This document shows positions 17,587 through 25,567 of a DNA stretch of 64,000 bases, piece by piece (position 1 is the stretch's first letter; each line of letters starts with the position of its first letter). Below the pieces are notes generated by a model. It searched no databases. It worked only from the letters and a program-made list of their open reading frames with translations, and had not been told where the DNA came from. The stretch is from Microbacterium sp. Yaish 1 (lineage in GTDB: Bacteria > Actinomycetota > Actinomycetes > Actinomycetales > Microbacteriaceae), in the NCBI RefSeq assembly GCF_002245215.1, contig NZ_NPMR01000001.1, positions 1,302,001-1,366,000 of the forward strand. Direction: 5' to 3'. The translations under genes and the position numbers were made by a program.

Positions 17587-18965
17587 CCGACACCGAGCTT
17601 CCCGAGACCGACCTGACGGAGAGTGTGCTGCCGGAGAGTGTGCTGCCGGAGAGCGTGCTGCCGGAGAGCGTGCTGCCGGAGAGCGTGCTGCCGGAGAGCG
17701 TGCTGCCGGACGACATCCGGGAGCTGACCGCGCGGGAGGTCGATGCGTCGATCCGCTGGCTGTGGGCGCACGCGACCGCCGACCTCGAGAGTCCGGGCTG
17801 CGGGCTCGTGCTCGACCGCGACGACCTGCCGGGCGTCGCGACGGTCGCGGCGACCGGTTTCGCCCTCGCGGCGTGGTGCGTCGGCGTCGAGCGGGGCATC
17901 CTCGACCGCCGCGAGGTGCGCGACCGGGTCGCGGCGACCCTGCGCACGCTCGAGGAGTCGGTGCCGCAACGCGGCGGGTTCCTCGCGCATTTCGTGGACG
18001 CTGCCACCGCCGAGCGGCAAGGGCGATCGGAGTACTCCACGATCGACACGACGCTCGCCCTGTGCGGAGCCGCGGTCGCGGCATCCTTCTTCGCGGGCGA
18101 CGGCGATGCGGGGCAAGAGATCGGCGAGCGCACCGAGCGCCTGCTGCGCCGCATCGACTGGCCGTGGATCATCGACGACTCGGGCGAGAGGACCGTCGTC
18201 CGGATGGCGTGGGTCGCCGACCGCGAGGACGACTACGCCGACGGCGCCGATGCGGCCGGTTTCGTCAGCGCGTGGTCGATGACCGCCGAACAGCTGCCGA
18301 TGTATCTGCTCGCGGCGGGGCACGACGAGGTGTCGACCGCGCTCGCGCGTGACCTGTGGCGGGGGTTCGACAAGCCGGTGGGGTCGTACGGCGGACACGA
18401 GTGCGTGCACGAACCGGCGGGGACTCTCTTCACGTACCACTTCCCGCTCGCGTTCTACCCGTTCCAGCGGGTGCGCGATCTCGACGGGCGCGACTGGTGG
18501 GCGAATGCGCGCGAGGCATCGCTCGCCTCGCGCGCATGGTGCGCCGACCAGGCCGGACGGTGGAAGACGTTCGCGGGCGGACTGTGGGGCCCGGCGGCCG
18601 GACTCGGGCCCGGCGGGTACGTCGTCAACGGCGCGCGCCCGGCGCTGCGCGAGCCGCATGCCGACGGCACCGTGCCGCCCGTGTCGCTCTTCGGGGCGCT
18701 GCCGCTCGCTCCCGCGGAGGTGGCTCCCGCGCTGCGCGTGCTGCGCGACGAGCACCCCGGCGCATGGAACGAGTGGGGCGCGACCGACGGGGTCAACCTC
18801 GAGGGCGATGAGCCCTGGTACGCCGAGCCGCGCTACGGACTCAACAAGGGCGCGACGGCGCTGCTGGGTGCCGCAGCCCTCGGCTCGACCCTCGTGTGGG
18901 ACGCGTTCTCGCGGCATCCCTGGATCGCCCGCGGCGCCGACAAGCTCGGCTTCACCCCCGCCTGA
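17583..18965 (+). CDS. Glucoamylase-like (GH144-type) glycoside hydrolase with N-terminal ESVLP repeats
   Basis: A 460-residue protein whose body (about residues 45-460) resembles the alpha/alpha-toroid glycoamylase-like family that includes endo-beta-1,2-glucanases (GH144). Visible features are SEYSTIDTTLALCGAA with a conserved acidic residue, AWSMTAEQLPMYLL, and KTFAGGLWGPAAGLGPGGY. There is no signal peptide, so it likely acts on imported oligosaccharides. The first 43 residues are unusual: six tandem ESVLP units. The GTG at 17583 overlaps the ATPase stop, so it belongs to the LacI-ABC operon. The family match is moderate and the true substrate (beta-1,2-glucan fragments or another beta-glucan) is inference. 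Confidence 0.65.
   Translation: MTDTELPETDLTESVLPESVLPESVLPESVLPESVLPESVLPDDIRELTAREVDASIRWLWAHATADLESPGCGLVLDRDDLPGVATVAATGFALAAWCVGVERGILDRREVRDRVAATLRTLEESVPQRGGFLAHFVDAATAERQGRSEYSTIDTTLALCGAAVAASFFAGDGDAGQEIGERTERLLRRIDWPWIIDDSGERTVVRMAWVADREDDYADGADAAGFVSAWSMTAEQLPMYLLAAGHDEVSTALARDLWRGFDKPVGSYGGHECVHEPAGTLFTYHFPLAFYPFQRVRDLDGRDWWANAREASLASRAWCADQAGRWKTFAGGLWGPAAGLGPGGYVVNGARPALREPHADGTVPPVSLFGALPLAPAEVAPALRVLRDEHPGAWNEWGATDGVNLEGDEPWYAEPRYGLNKGATALLGAAALGSTLVWDAFSRHPWIARGADKLGFTPA
17619..17708 (+). repeat. In-frame 15-bp tandem repeat, six units
   Basis: Six consecutive copies of GAGAGYGTGCTGCCG encode ESVLP six times. The first two units have GAGAGTGTG, the other four GAGAGCGTG. Because 15 is a multiple of three, gain or loss of a unit changes length but not frame. 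Confidence 0.95.
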
Positions 18966-19183
18966 CGGACGCTCCGACACTCGGACAGGGGCGTGTCCTG
19001 CCAGGCCTCAGGCGAGAGCTGCAAGGCCCAGCCGTGACCTGGCACTTCACGCCCCCGCAACCCCGGGATATGGGCACGTACTGCCATGCCGGCAGGTCGA
19101 GGATCGGCGGCGGCGAGCGCGGGCGGTTCCGTCGGCCGCCGTGCCGCGATGCACCGCCGTGCCGCGATGCACCGCCGTGCCGC
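18966..19183. other. Intergenic stretch before the DUF1990 gene
   Basis: The gap between the GH144-like gene and the DUF1990 gene is 334 bases. It holds a weak hairpin GGACA/TGTCC (18983-18998) that could be the operon's terminator, a TGCCAGG/CCTGGCA inverted pair, then the 18-bp tandem repeat and repeat copy 3. No supported gene was found. Confidence 0.4.
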
Positions 19184-19191
19184 GATGCAAG
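19138..19191 (+). repeat. 18-bp tandem repeat running into repeat copy 3
   Basis: GCCGTGCCGCGATGCACC occurs at 19138-19155 and 19156-19173; the third unit (19174-19191) ends GATGCAAG, which is already the left arm of the dispersed palindrome. The tandem copies therefore look like partial duplications of the palindrome's left edge. Confidence 0.85.
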
Positions 19192-19257
19192 GAATCGTGA
19201 CCGACACCCCGGGCCGACGGCATCCATCCCGGGGTGTCGCGACTGATCCCTTGCACC
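19184..19257 (+). repeat. Dispersed double-stem palindromic repeat, copy 3
   Basis: A 74-bp copy. Left arm GATGCAAGGAATC, inner stem CGACACCCCG / CGGGGTGTCG, right arm GATCCCTTGCACC, loop containing ACGGCATCC. It lies upstream of the DUF1990 gene, same orientation as the other copies. Confidence 0.8.
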
Positions 19258-19299
19258 CGCGCACGCGCCCGCGGGCGGGGCGGGTGGGATGCTGGTCGC

Positions 19300-19794
19300 A
19301 TGAGCCTGCCGCACCGCGATGAGTGGAATGCCGACCCGCGAGGCTTCCGCCGATTCGAGAGGACCGTGCGCGTGGGATCGGGGGATGCCGCGTGGCGGCA
19401 GGCCCGGGCCGACCTCCTGGCGTGGCGCGTCAAGACCCGCAGCGGATTCCGGGTGGTTCCCGACGTGCCGGCCATCGTCGGCGGGCGGCACTGGCTCGAG
19501 ATCGGCCGCGGCCCCCTGACGCTGCGCGAGCCGGTCGAGGTCGTCGCTTTCGTCGACGAGCCCGACCAGGTGGGATACGTCTACCTCGCGCTGCCGGGCC
19601 ATCCGCTCGAGGGAGAGGAGACGTTCCTCATCACCCGGCGCGGCGACGACGTGCTCTTCACGCTGCGATCACTCTCGCGGCCCGCCCCCACGTGGTTCTG
19701 GCGGCTCGCATATCCGGCGGTCCGCGTCGTGCAGGGCATCGTTCGAACGCGCTATCTCAGCGCCCTGCGGCGCGGAGACCGCACCACGCGCTAG
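19300..19794 (+). CDS. DUF1990 family protein
   Basis: A 164-residue protein matching DUF1990: an N-terminal VGSGDAAWRQARADLLAWRV block, central PAIVGGRHW, then VAFVDEPDQVGYVYLALPG followed by HPLEGEETFLI, and a C-terminal Arg-rich helix. The family is thought to adopt a ligand-binding SRPBCC-like fold and has no known reaction. The ATG at 19300 starts the conserved part; a longer frame would read through repeat copy 3. The gene is alone, with one copy of the dispersed palindrome on each side, like the SRPBCC gene at 8722. Confidence 0.75.
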   Translation: MSLPHRDEWNADPRGFRRFERTVRVGSGDAAWRQARADLLAWRVKTRSGFRVVPDVPAIVGGRHWLEIGRGPLTLREPVEVVAFVDEPDQVGYVYLALPGHPLEGEETFLITRRGDDVLFTLRSLSRPAPTWFWRLAYPAVRVVQGIVRTRYLSALRRGDRTTR

Positions 19795-19823
19795 CGACCC
19801 GCGACCCGCGACCCGCGACCCGC

Positions 19824-19897
19824 GATGCAAGGGATCGTGGCCGACACCCCGGGCGGACGGCATCCTAACCGGCGTGTCGAGCCCGAAGCATTGCATC
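19824..19897 (+). repeat. Dispersed double-stem palindromic repeat, copy 4, preceded by a heptamer repeat
   Basis: A 74-bp copy, more decayed on its right side: left arm GATGCAAGGGATC, right arm GAAGCATTGCATC, inner CGACACCCC against GGCGTGTCG. Four copies of GCGACCC (19794-19821) lead directly into it, again repeating sequence at the palindrome's left edge. It lies between the convergent ends of the DUF1990 gene and hisC. Confidence 0.75.
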
Positions 19898-19933
19898 GCG
19901 GCACGCGCGAAGCTCGACGCGCGCCGGCGCCGG

Positions 19934-20998
19934 TCAGCCGACGACGGATGCCGCGGCCGCGACGATCCGTTCGATCGACTCCTCCTCGCCGACCGAGATG
20001 CGCACGCCGTCACCGGCGAACGCCCGCACGATCAGGCCCGCCGCGTCGAACGCCTCGGCGATCTCGAGAGCCCGTTCGCCCGCGGGCAGCCACACGAAGT
20101 TGCCCTGCGCGACCGGGATGTCCCACCCGGCCTCGCGCAACCGGTCGGCGAGCGCATCGCGTCGCACGGCGATGTGGCGTACCCGTTCGAGCAGCTCGTC
20201 CTCGGCGTCGAGGCTCGCGAGCGCGGCTTCCTCGGCCTGGGCCGTGACCGAGAGCGGGATGCCGGTGCTGCGGGCCGCATCCAGGATGCGGTGGTCGCCG
20301 ATGGCGTACCCGACGCGCAGCCCGGCGAGTCCGTAGGCCTTCGAGAACGTCCGCAGGACCACGACGTTGGCATGCCCCGCGGCGAGCACGGCGGCGCCCG
20401 TCACGGCATCCGGGTCGGTCACGAACTCGGCGTAGGCCTCATCGAGGACGATGAGGACATCGGAGCGCACCCGCGCCACGAACGCGTCGAACGCCGCCTG
20501 GCTCACGACGGGTCCGGTGGGGTTGTTCGGGCTGCAGACGATGATCATCCGCGTGCGGTCGGTGACGGCATCCGCCATCGCGTCGAGGTCGTGCCCCGCA
20601 TCGGCGCTCAGCGGCACCGAGACGGCGGTCGCGCCCGCGACGGCGGCGAGCCCGGGATAGGCCTCGAACGATCGCCAGGCGAACATGATCTCGTCGCCCG
20701 GGCCGCTCGTCGCCGAGGCGAGCTGGTAGAGGATCGACACCGAACCCGCGGCCACGTGCACGCCATCGGGCGCGACCGCATAGCGATCCGCGAGCCGCGC
20801 GCGCAACCGGCCCGCCGATGCGTCGGGGTATCGGTTGAAGGTCGTCGCCGCGCGCACGGCCTCGACGACGCCGGGCAGCGGGTCGAACGGGTTCTCGTTG
20901 CTCGACAGCTTGAAGGCGTCGGCGGAGGCCTGACGGCCCTGGCGGTATGCGGGCAGCGCCGCGATCTCGGGTCGGATGCGGACGGGCAGGTCGGTCAC
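19934..20998 (-). CDS. hisC: Histidinol-phosphate aminotransferase family protein
   Basis: A 354-residue fold-type I PLP aminotransferase. [16 protein letters not shown] is the usual HisC opening, and [19 protein letters not shown] carries the PLP-binding Lys. [12 protein letters not shown] and VLDEAYAEF form the cofactor pocket. It should convert imidazole-acetol phosphate to histidinol phosphate with glutamate, although relatives of this subgroup can act on aromatic amino acids. It stands alone, not in a his operon, so an aromatic aminotransferase role is a real alternative. It starts with GTG at 20998, six bases after the -10 box TAGACT. Confidence 0.85.
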   Translation of the reverse strand: MTDLPVRIRPEIAALPAYRQGRQASADAFKLSSNENPFDPLPGVVEAVRAATTFNRYPDASAGRLRARLADRYAVAPDGVHVAAGSVSILYQLASATSGPGDEIMFAWRSFEAYPGLAAVAGATAVSVPLSADAGHDLDAMADAVTDRTRMIIVCSPNNPTGPVVSQAAFDAFVARVRSDVLIVLDEAYAEFVTDPDAVTGAAVLAAGHANVVVLRTFSKAYGLAGLRVGYAIGDHRILDAARSTGIPLSVTAQAEEAALASLDAEDELLERVRHIAVRRDALADRLREAGWDIPVAQGNFVWLPAGERALEIAEAFDAAGLIVRAFAGDGVRISVGEEESIERIVAAAASVVG

Positions 20999-21004
20999 GA
21001 TGCG

Positions 21005-21010
21005 AGTCTA
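21005..21010 (-). promoter_or_regulatory. -10 box of a probable leaderless promoter (hisC)
   Basis: TAGACT on the minus strand, then six bases (CGCATC), then the GTG start. No Shine-Dalgarno sequence fits between them. Confidence 0.5.
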
Positions 21011-21071
21011 CGGATTGCCGCCGCCTCGACCGGATGACGGACCGGACGCCCCGTGGGAGACTGACGGCACT

Positions 21072-21479
21072 ATGAGCCTCATCATCCGACTGATCGTCAA
21101 CGCCTTCGCGGTGTGGATCGTGACGCTGATCCCGGCGCTGGAGGTGTCGGTCGTGGCGTTCCCGCCGGGCGGCGACCTGCAGCTCGTCCTCACGCTGCTG
21201 CTGATCGCCCTCATCTTCGGACTCGTCAACGCGATCGTCGGCACCGTGCTGAAGGTGCTCGCGTTCCCGCTGTACATCCTGACCCTCGGCCTGATCTCGT
21301 TCGTCATCAACGGATTCCTGCTGTGGCTCACCGGGTGGGTCACCTCGGGATGGGACTGGGGCCTGCGCATCGGCGGCTTCTGGCTCGCGGTGCTGGCGGC
21401 CATCGTCATCGCGCTGATCAACTGGGTCGCCGGCATCCTCTTCCGCCCCCGTCGCGACCGCGACCGCGACCGTCGCTGA
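21072..21479 (+). CDS. Phage holin family / YvlD-like membrane protein
   Basis: A 135-residue integral membrane protein with four predicted helices: IIRLIVNAFAVWIVTLI, LVLTLLLIALIFGLVNAIVG, YILTLGLISFVINGFLLWL and FWLAVLAAIVIALINWVAG. The pattern FGLVNA...PLYILTLGL...NGFLLWL is characteristic of the YvlD/phage-holin-4 family, found as single chromosomal genes and not linked to phage here. The tail is RDRDRDRR from a GAC-CGC repeat. The family's role is unknown, possibly in envelope stress. Confidence 0.8.
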   Translation: MSLIIRLIVNAFAVWIVTLIPALEVSVVAFPPGGDLQLVLTLLLIALIFGLVNAIVGTVLKVLAFPLYILTLGLISFVINGFLLWLTGWVTSGWDWGLRIGGFWLAVLAAIVIALINWVAGILFRPRRDRDRDRR

Positions 21480-21510
21480 CGCGCGCACGCGCCCGCCCAC
21501 GCACGGGACA

Positions 21511-22818
21511 TCAATCGGACCTTCGCACGCGGTAGGTCGTGACCTCGGCCGGCTCGTCGCCACCGAAGGCCGCGATGCGCTCATGGACGTCGCCGACGCG
21601 GGGATCGCGCGAGGCGTCGGCGAGCGCGGCGGTGTCGCCGTAGGCGTCGATCGAGTGGGCGCCGAGCGCGACGTCCGCGATGCCCGGCGGCGGGTCGGCG
21701 ACCCGTTCGACGACGATACTGCCCGCCGCGCCGGCACGATCGGGATGGCCGCCGGACTGCAGCGCCGGGACGAGATCGTCGGTGTGGCGCACCGTGACCT
21801 GGAGCGTGGCGTCGCCGGGATCCGCCTGCACGGGAGATCCGAAGGTCACGTTGCCCACGACGCGGAACGGCCCGTCGACCGCGAGGCGTGACGTGATCGC
21901 GCCGCCCTGCGAGTAGCCGACGGCGAGCACGGCGTCCCCCGGCCGCGCCCCGGCGGCGCGGAGAGCGCTGACCACGGATTCGTACGACGCCGAGCTGCGG
22001 CCCGCGTAGAGCTGCACGTTCGACGACATGTCGAAGGGCTCACGGCCGCCGAATCCGAGCGGCGCTCGGGTTCCCGCGACGTAGACGGCGAAACGGCGCT
22101 CGCCTCCCGCGAGGGTGTAGCGCTCGACGCGAACCTGATCACCCTCGCGCGGGATGCGTTCCGCGAGCGCGGCGAGTGTGCCCGGCGCCGCCGCGCCCGC
22201 CTCGCGAACCGCTGACCGCGTGACCTCGACGACCGGCGGCGGCGCGGACCCACCGCGATCAGGGGTCGCACGCCCCAGCCCCAGGGCGCCGAGAGCGGTC
22301 AGCGCGAGACCGCCCGCCGCGACCGCGGCTCCCCCGAGCAGGCCCAGTGGAACGGCGGCTCCGCCGATCTGGCGCTGGAGCTCGCCGTGCCGCAGCAGCG
22401 GCCAAGTCGTCAGCAGCAGGTCGGCGCGCGCGGCGGCCGTCGGTGAACGGTCGCGGGCCGCGAAGATCCGGCGGTCGAGCAGGTCCGTCACGCGACGGTC
22501 GCCACCCTCGGCAGCCCGTCGCGCGGCTTCGAGCTCGACGATGTCGTACACGTCTGCGGCATCCCGCAGCCTTCCGGCGAGAGCCGAGGCGTCGGCGGTG
22601 AGCTCGTCGAGGAGCTGGGTGAGGTCAGCGGCGAAGGCGGCCGCGGGCCACGCGGTCGCCTCGTGCGCGGCGAGCTCGCGTGTCGCCGTCTCGAACGTCG
22701 ACCGGAGCACGTCGCAGGCCGCTGACAGGCCGACGAGCCCGGATGCCGCGAGGCGGAGCTGTCCCGTGTCGACCGCCATGACCCCGCCGTCGCGGATGTC
22801 GAGGGAGTCGTCGCTCAC
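21511..22818 (-). CDS. Protein with WXG100-like helical N-terminus and a C-terminal alpha/beta-hydrolase (esterase-like) domain
   Basis: A 435-residue protein. Residues about 15-130 are helical with ESX-substrate character (LRLAASGLVGLSAACDVL, then ELAAHEATAWPAAAFAADL). A hydrophobic Gly/Ala/Leu stretch (about 155-185) follows, and then a hydrolase domain: nucleophile elbow GYSQGG (Ser about 302), RHTDDLVPAL (Asp about 346) and LGAHSIDAY (His about 386) form a plausible triad. It starts at GTG 22818, which overlaps the stop of the small coiled-coil gene. There is no classical signal peptide. The pairing suggests a type VII-secreted or surface esterase, which is inference; no ESX machinery is in the window. 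Confidence 0.65.
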   Translation of the reverse strand: MSDDSLDIRDGGVMAVDTGQLRLAASGLVGLSAACDVLRSTFETATRELAAHEATAWPAAAFAADLTQLLDELTADASALAGRLRDAADVYDIVELEAARRAAEGGDRRVTDLLDRRIFAARDRSPTAAARADLLLTTWPLLRHGELQRQIGGAAVPLGLLGGAAVAAGGLALTALGALGLGRATPDRGGSAPPPVVEVTRSAVREAGAAAPGTLAALAERIPREGDQVRVERYTLAGGERRFAVYVAGTRAPLGFGGREPFDMSSNVQLYAGRSSASYESVVSALRAAGARPGDAVLAVGYSQGGAITSRLAVDGPFRVVGNVTFGSPVQADPGDATLQVTVRHTDDLVPALQSGGHPDRAGAAGSIVVERVADPPPGIADVALGAHSIDAYGDTAALADASRDPRVGDVHERIAAFGGDEPAEVTTYRVRRSD

Positions 22819-23117
22819 CGGCCTCCCGCCACGAGCCGGGCCTGCACCCGGCGCAGTTCGTCGTCGAGGCGGTCGATGCGCATCGCCGCGTCATCCGATC
22901 GCTCGCGCCACGCGGCGAGGCGCTCGCGGTAGTCGCGCGCGGCCCGGGCCCGCCAGGCCGTGTCGCGCTCGAGCTCGGCGGCGCGGCGGCGGACCGCGTC
23001 CACCTCTTCGCGCAGGGCGGTCAGGCGCGGGCGCAGCGCCGCGATCATCTCGAGCGTCCGCACCGAGGCGGCATCGAGCCGCGTGGCGTCCGGAACGAGC
23101 AGCTGAGGCGAAGTCAT
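22815..23117 (-). CDS. Small coiled-coil, WXG100-like partner protein
   Basis: A 100-residue, entirely helical protein. The middle reads DTAWRARAARDYRERLAAW, which fits the W-x-x-x-A-A-x-x-Y-x-x-x-L pattern of WXG100-like ESX substrates, and the rest is a charged coiled coil. It ends inside the start codon of the esterase-domain gene, so the two are translationally coupled. ESX substrates are often exported as a small/large pair, which this resembles. A -10-like CATCGT lies seven bases before the ATG. The longer open frame upstream is the antisense of the phosphatase gene. Confidence 0.65.
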   Translation of the reverse strand: MTSPQLLVPDATRLDAASVRTLEMIAALRPRLTALREEVDAVRRRAAELERDTAWRARAARDYRERLAAWRERSDDAAMRIDRLDDELRRVQARLVAGGR

Positions 23118-23231
23118 GCCCGTCACGATGCCGGTGCGGGGAGCCGCACGGACCGCAGCCGTGCCCGTTGGGGACGACGAACGCCGGCGATACATCTGTG
23201 CAGGAAAGGCCGCATCCTCCACAATGGGACG

Positions 23232-23738
23232 GTGACCCGACGCGCCGAGCCCTTCCGCGTCATGTTCGTCTGCACCGGGAACATCTGCCGCTCCCCCATG
23301 GCCGACGTGGTCTTCCGCTGGTTCGTCGACCAGTCCGGGCTCGGCGACCGTGTCGTTTCGGCGAGCTCGGGAACGGGAGACTGGCACGTCGGCGAGCCCG
23401 CCGACGGACGCACGCTCGAGGCGCTCGAACGCCGCGGCTACGACGGGCGGGGGCACCGGGCCCGCCGCTTCACGCTGACGGATTTCGACCGTTCCGACCT
23501 GATCGTCGCGCTGGACCGTTCGCACGAGCGCGTGCTGTCGAACTGGGCGCGCACGACGGCCGACACCGACAAGCTCGGCCTCCTCATGTCGTTCGACGCG
23601 CACGCCGGCGGCGACCTCGACGTGCCCGACCCGTACTACGGCGACGCCGGGATGTTCGACGAGGTGCTCGCTATGATCGAGAGCGCGAGCCGGGCGCTCT
23701 TCCGGCAGCTCGAACCCGCGATCCGCACCACGTCCTGA
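23232..23738 (+). CDS. Low-molecular-weight protein-tyrosine phosphatase
   Basis: A 168-residue phosphatase with the P-loop CTGNICRS at residues 14-21 (nucleophile Cys14, Arg20) and the general acid Asp in VPDPYYGD near residue 132, the complete LMW-PTP active site. It removes phosphate from protein tyrosines or, in some relatives, arginines. GTG start at 23232, six bases after CACAAT, so possibly leaderless. It lies 27 bases before purB, in the same direction; a functional link is not obvious. Confidence 0.9.
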   Translation: MTRRAEPFRVMFVCTGNICRSPMADVVFRWFVDQSGLGDRVVSASSGTGDWHVGEPADGRTLEALERRGYDGRGHRARRFTLTDFDRSDLIVALDRSHERVLSNWARTTADTDKLGLLMSFDAHAGGDLDVPDPYYGDAGMFDEVLAMIESASRALFRQLEPAIRTTS

Positions 23739-23765
23739 GCGCCCGTTCACACTGAATGGAGCCTC

Positions 23766-25148
23766 GTGACCTCTCTGCCCCCGCAGCCCCTGAGCCCCCT
23801 CGACGGCCGATACGCCGCCGCCGTCGGATCCCTCGCCGACTACCTCTCCGAAGCCGGTCTGAACCGCGCGCGCGTCGAGGTGGAGGTCGAGTGGATCATC
23901 GCCCTGACCGATCGGAGCCTGTTCGGCAGCTCGCCGCTCTCAGATGAGAACAAGACGCGGCTGCGCGGGCTCTACCGCGACTTCGGTCAGGCCGAGATCG
24001 ACTGGCTCGCCGCGAAGGAGGCCGTCACCCGCCATGACGTGAAGGCCGTCGAGTACCTCGTCCGCGACCGGCTGTCGGCCCTCGGCCTCGACGCGATCGC
24101 CGAGCTGACGCACTTCGCGTGCACGAGCGAGGACATCAACTCGGCCTCCTACGCCCTCACCGTCAAGCGCGCCGTCGAGAACGTCTGGCTGCCGAAGCTG
24201 CACGCCGTCATCGGCGCGCTCGGCGACCTCGCCCGCGAGCACCGCGATGCCCCGATGCTCTCGCGCACCCACGGCCAGCCCGCCACCCCGTCGACGATGG
24301 GCAAGGAGATCGCCGTCTTCGCGTGGCGCCTCGCCCGTGTCGCGAAGCAGATCGAGGGCGGCGAGTACCTCGCGAAGTTCTCGGGCGCGACCGGCACCTG
24401 GTCCGCGCACCTTGCGGCGGAGCCCGACGTCGACTGGCCCGAGCTCTCGCGCTCGTTCATCGAGGGCCTGGGCATCGACTTCAACGTCCTGACCACCCAG
24501 ATCGAGTCGCACGACTGGCAGGTCGAGCTCTACGACCGGGTGCGGCACGCCGGCGGCATCCTGCACAACCTCGCGACGGACGTCTGGACCTACATCTCGC
24601 TCGGGTTCTTCGCCCAGATCCCCGTCGCCGGCGCGACCGGGTCGTCGACGATGCCGCACAAGATCAATCCGATCCGGTTCGAGAACGCCGAGGCGAACCT
24701 CGAGATCTCCGGCGGTCTGTTCTCGACCCTCGCCCAGACCCTCGTCACGAGCCGGATGCAGCGCGACCTGACCGACTCGACGACGCAGCGCAACATCGGC
24801 GTCGCGTTCGGCCACTCGCTGCTCGCGCTCGACAACCTGCAGCGCGGGCTCACCGAGATCTCGCTCTCGCGCGACGTGCTACTGGCCGATCTCGATGCCA
24901 ACTGGGAGGTGCTGGCCGAGGCGATCCAGACCGTCGTCCGCGCCGAGATCGCCGCCGGCCGCTCGCAGATCACCGACCCGTACGCGCTGCTGAAGGACCT
25001 CACGCGCGGTCGCCGTGTCGGCGCCCCGGAGCTCGCCGAGTTCGTGCGCGGCCTCGACATCGGCGAGCCCGCCAAGAAGCGTCTGCTCGCCCTGACCCCC
25101 GCGACCTACGCGGGCCTCGCCGACGACCTGGTCTCACGCCTCGGCTGA
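23766..25148 (+). CDS. purB: Adenylosuccinate lyase
   Basis: A 460-residue member of the fumarase/aspartase superfamily, of the length and type of E. coli PurB. PLSPLDGRYAAAVGSL is the N-terminal family marker, TSEDINSASYAL and SRTHGQPATPSTMG contribute substrate contacts, and SSTMPHKINPIRFENAEAN (about 291) is the signature loop with the catalytic Ser. It catalyses two fumarate-releasing steps in purine synthesis. GTG start at 23766 behind TGGAG. A strong terminator follows six bases after the stop. Confidence 0.95.
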   Translation: MTSLPPQPLSPLDGRYAAAVGSLADYLSEAGLNRARVEVEVEWIIALTDRSLFGSSPLSDENKTRLRGLYRDFGQAEIDWLAAKEAVTRHDVKAVEYLVRDRLSALGLDAIAELTHFACTSEDINSASYALTVKRAVENVWLPKLHAVIGALGDLAREHRDAPMLSRTHGQPATPSTMGKEIAVFAWRLARVAKQIEGGEYLAKFSGATGTWSAHLAAEPDVDWPELSRSFIEGLGIDFNVLTTQIESHDWQVELYDRVRHAGGILHNLATDVWTYISLGFFAQIPVAGATGSSTMPHKINPIRFENAEANLEISGGLFSTLAQTLVTSRMQRDLTDSTTQRNIGVAFGHSLLALDNLQRGLTEISLSRDVLLADLDANWEVLAEAIQTVVRAEIAAGRSQITDPYALLKDLTRGRRVGAPELAEFVRGLDIGEPAKKRLLALTPATYAGLADDLVSRLG

Positions 25149-25153
25149 CGCCG

Positions 25154-25198
25154 AAAACGCACCGCCCCGCCGAGAACGCTCGGGGGGCGGTGCGTTTT
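25154..25198. terminator. Strong bidirectional intrinsic terminator after purB
   Basis: AAAACGCACCGCCCC (25154-25168) pairs perfectly with GGGGCGGTGCGTTTT (25184-25198). The loop contains its own CCGAG/CTCGG extension, so the whole forms one long hairpin with A-runs and T-runs on both sides. It separates purB from the convergent membrane-protein gene. Confidence 0.85.
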
Positions 25199-25228
25199 GG
25201 TGTGAACGGTACGCGCTCGGTGATCCGC

Positions 25229-25567
25229 TCAGCTCCGAGGCGACGACGGCGACGAGCCGGACGCCGGGTCGTCGCCGGTCTCGGACTCGTCGGGGTACAG
25301 AACCGGGCGGTCGACACGCTTGCTCACCTGCGCGGGGTCGACGGCGAGCATCAGCAGCGCGATGATGACGAGGGTCGCGATGAAGGCGATGCCGGCGACG
25401 ATGAGGGCCACGACGACGGCGCGCTCGACGGACTCGCGCGGGATCGACTGGAACGCCCCCATCGACACCAGGGTGATGACACCCGAGAAGATCGCCGCGA
25501 CGAACGCGAGGCCCAGCAACTGGACCGGGCGCATGATCTCGCGGCGGGTGGGGTGTTCGCCGCTCAC
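25229..25567 (-). CDS. Small membrane protein of unknown function
   Basis: A 112-residue protein with two predicted helices (LLGLAFVAAIFSGVITLVSM and AVVVALIVAGIAFIATLVII), a short cytoplasmic N-terminus and a Ser/Pro/Asp-rich C-terminal tail (GDDPASGSSPSSPRS). Its ATG overlaps the stop of the larger membrane protein gene upstream by four bases, so the two are co-translated. I recognise no family beyond a general actinobacterial two-helix protein. Confidence 0.7.
   Translation of the reverse strand: MSGEHPTRREIMRPVQLLGLAFVAAIFSGVITLVSMGAFQSIPRESVERAVVVALIVAGIAFIATLVIIALLMLAVDPAQVSKRVDRPVLYPDESETGDDPASGSSPSSPRS

Noticed and set aside
21072..21479. A prophage holin marking a prophage
   Set aside because: The YvlD-type protein is a common chromosomal gene; no other phage genes are around it.
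22819..23750. Long minus-strand frame over the phosphatase gene
   Set aside because: Only the part from 23117 downward is a credible gene; upstream it is antisense to the phosphatase's clear active site.
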